Positions 5,559-5,705 of a stretch of 5,705 nt of DNA are shown piece after piece. The stretch is from an archaeon (GTDB lineage Archaea > Asgardarchaeota > Hermodarchaeia > Hermodarchaeales > Hermodarchaeaceae). The notes under the pieces are model-generated. The model made no database searches, was not told the DNA's origin, and saw only the letters and a program-made list of their open reading frames with translations. Both the position numbers and the translations under genes were made by a program. How positions within the stretch are numbered: position 1 is the first letter of the stretch; each line of letters starts with the position of its first letter. Where the stretch lies: assembly GCA_016550415.1 (NCBI GenBank), contig JABXGU010000698.1, positions 1-5,705 on the forward strand, in the 5' to 3' direction.

Positions 5559-5607
5559 CTTATATTGACAGATTCTCGTTTCACTATATCACGCAATTAG
5601 GATGTGA
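5559..5607 (+). promoter_or_regulatory. Promoter and Shine-Dalgarno of the ferritin-like gene
   Basis: CTTATATT (5559-5566) is a TATA-like box with an expected start near 5588. AGGATGTGA (5599-5607) carries AGG and GTGA matches to the 16S 3' end and ends 6 nt before the ATG at 5614. A second TATA-like string, ACTATATC (5583-5590), would give a leaderless start, but the Shine-Dalgarno favours the first. Confidence 0.4.
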
Positions 5608-5613
5608 ACCACA

Positions 5614-5705
5614 ATGGTCCACGAGAAATTACTTGAAATGATTGCAAAGCAAATTAAAGTTGAAGACAAAGCAGTAGAAATCTACAAAGCGACTGCGAAA
5701 ATGAC
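5614..5705 (+). CDS. Start of a probable ferritin-like/rubrerythrin-like protein (cut by the window edge)
   Basis: Only the first 30 codons are present, and the frame is open to the end of the window. The translation (MVHEKLLEMIAKQIKVEDKA, then VEIYKATAKM) is a continuous amphipathic helix. Glu17, Ala20 and Tyr24 give the spacing E-x-x-A-x-x-x-Y seen in the first helix of rubrerythrin and other ferritin-like di-iron proteins, where the Glu binds iron. If so, the product would store iron or reduce peroxide in the cytosol, but a plain helical protein of another family cannot be excluded from 30 residues. The start is supported by an upstream Shine-Dalgarno and TATA-like box. That it is a real gene is more certain than its family. 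Confidence 0.6.
   Translation, partial: MVHEKLLEMIAKQIKVEDKAVEIYKATAKM

Noticed and set aside
5548..5601. Small open frame of 17 codons before the ferritin-like gene
   Set aside because: It spans the likely promoter, has no Shine-Dalgarno, and is too short to support.
1..5705. CRISPR array, insertion sequence, integrase site or defence system
   Set aside because: I saw no regularly spaced direct repeats, transposase or recombinase motifs, or target-site duplications; the genes look like ordinary metabolic and transport genes.

Overview
The window most likely comes from an archaeon. TATA-like boxes, some with purine-rich BRE-like flanks, sit about 25 nt upstream of the expected transcript starts. 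Several genes carry AGGTGA/GTGA-type Shine-Dalgarno sequences. The gene content also fits: an ADP-forming acyl-CoA synthetase alpha-type protein and a QueT-type transporter. A lineage such as the Asgard group is possible, but nothing here proves it. Every function below was read from sequence motifs without a database search.

Layout. Positions 1-176 are a G-rich edge with a short hairpin and a possible minus-strand promoter leading out of the window. Two minus-strand genes follow. The first (177-1634) is a CoA-binding/ligase protein resembling the alpha subunit of acetate-CoA ligase (ADP-forming). The second (1771-2280) is a small membrane protein of the QueT family, which takes up queuosine/7-deazaguanine precursors. 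From an intergenic region at 2281-2537 the plus-strand genes diverge: a long, divergent ATP-type phosphoenolpyruvate carboxykinase homologue (2538-4460, TTG start), an alpha/beta hydrolase (4567-5382), and the first 30 codons of a probable ferritin-like/rubrerythrin-like protein (5614 to the edge).

The genes do not look like one operon. Each has intergenic space and its own promoter-like sequence, and several have a perfect inverted repeat near the predicted transcript start. Metabolically, the acyl-CoA synthetase subunit (acyl-CoA to acid plus ATP) and the PEPCK homologue (oxaloacetate/PEP interconversion) both belong to central carbon and energy metabolism. QueT would supply a tRNA-modification precursor.

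The most interesting feature is the queT leader at 2281-2354. The predicted transcript start falls at the first base of a perfect 10-bp hairpin. The hairpin loop can pair with a segment just upstream of the ribosome-binding region, giving an H-type pseudoknot layout like that of bacterial preQ1 riboswitches, which also control queT-type genes. The second point of interest is the PEPCK homologue: it keeps most catalytic residues but has changed the DDEH, HCSAN and LTADAFGVLPP signatures and gained an insertion.
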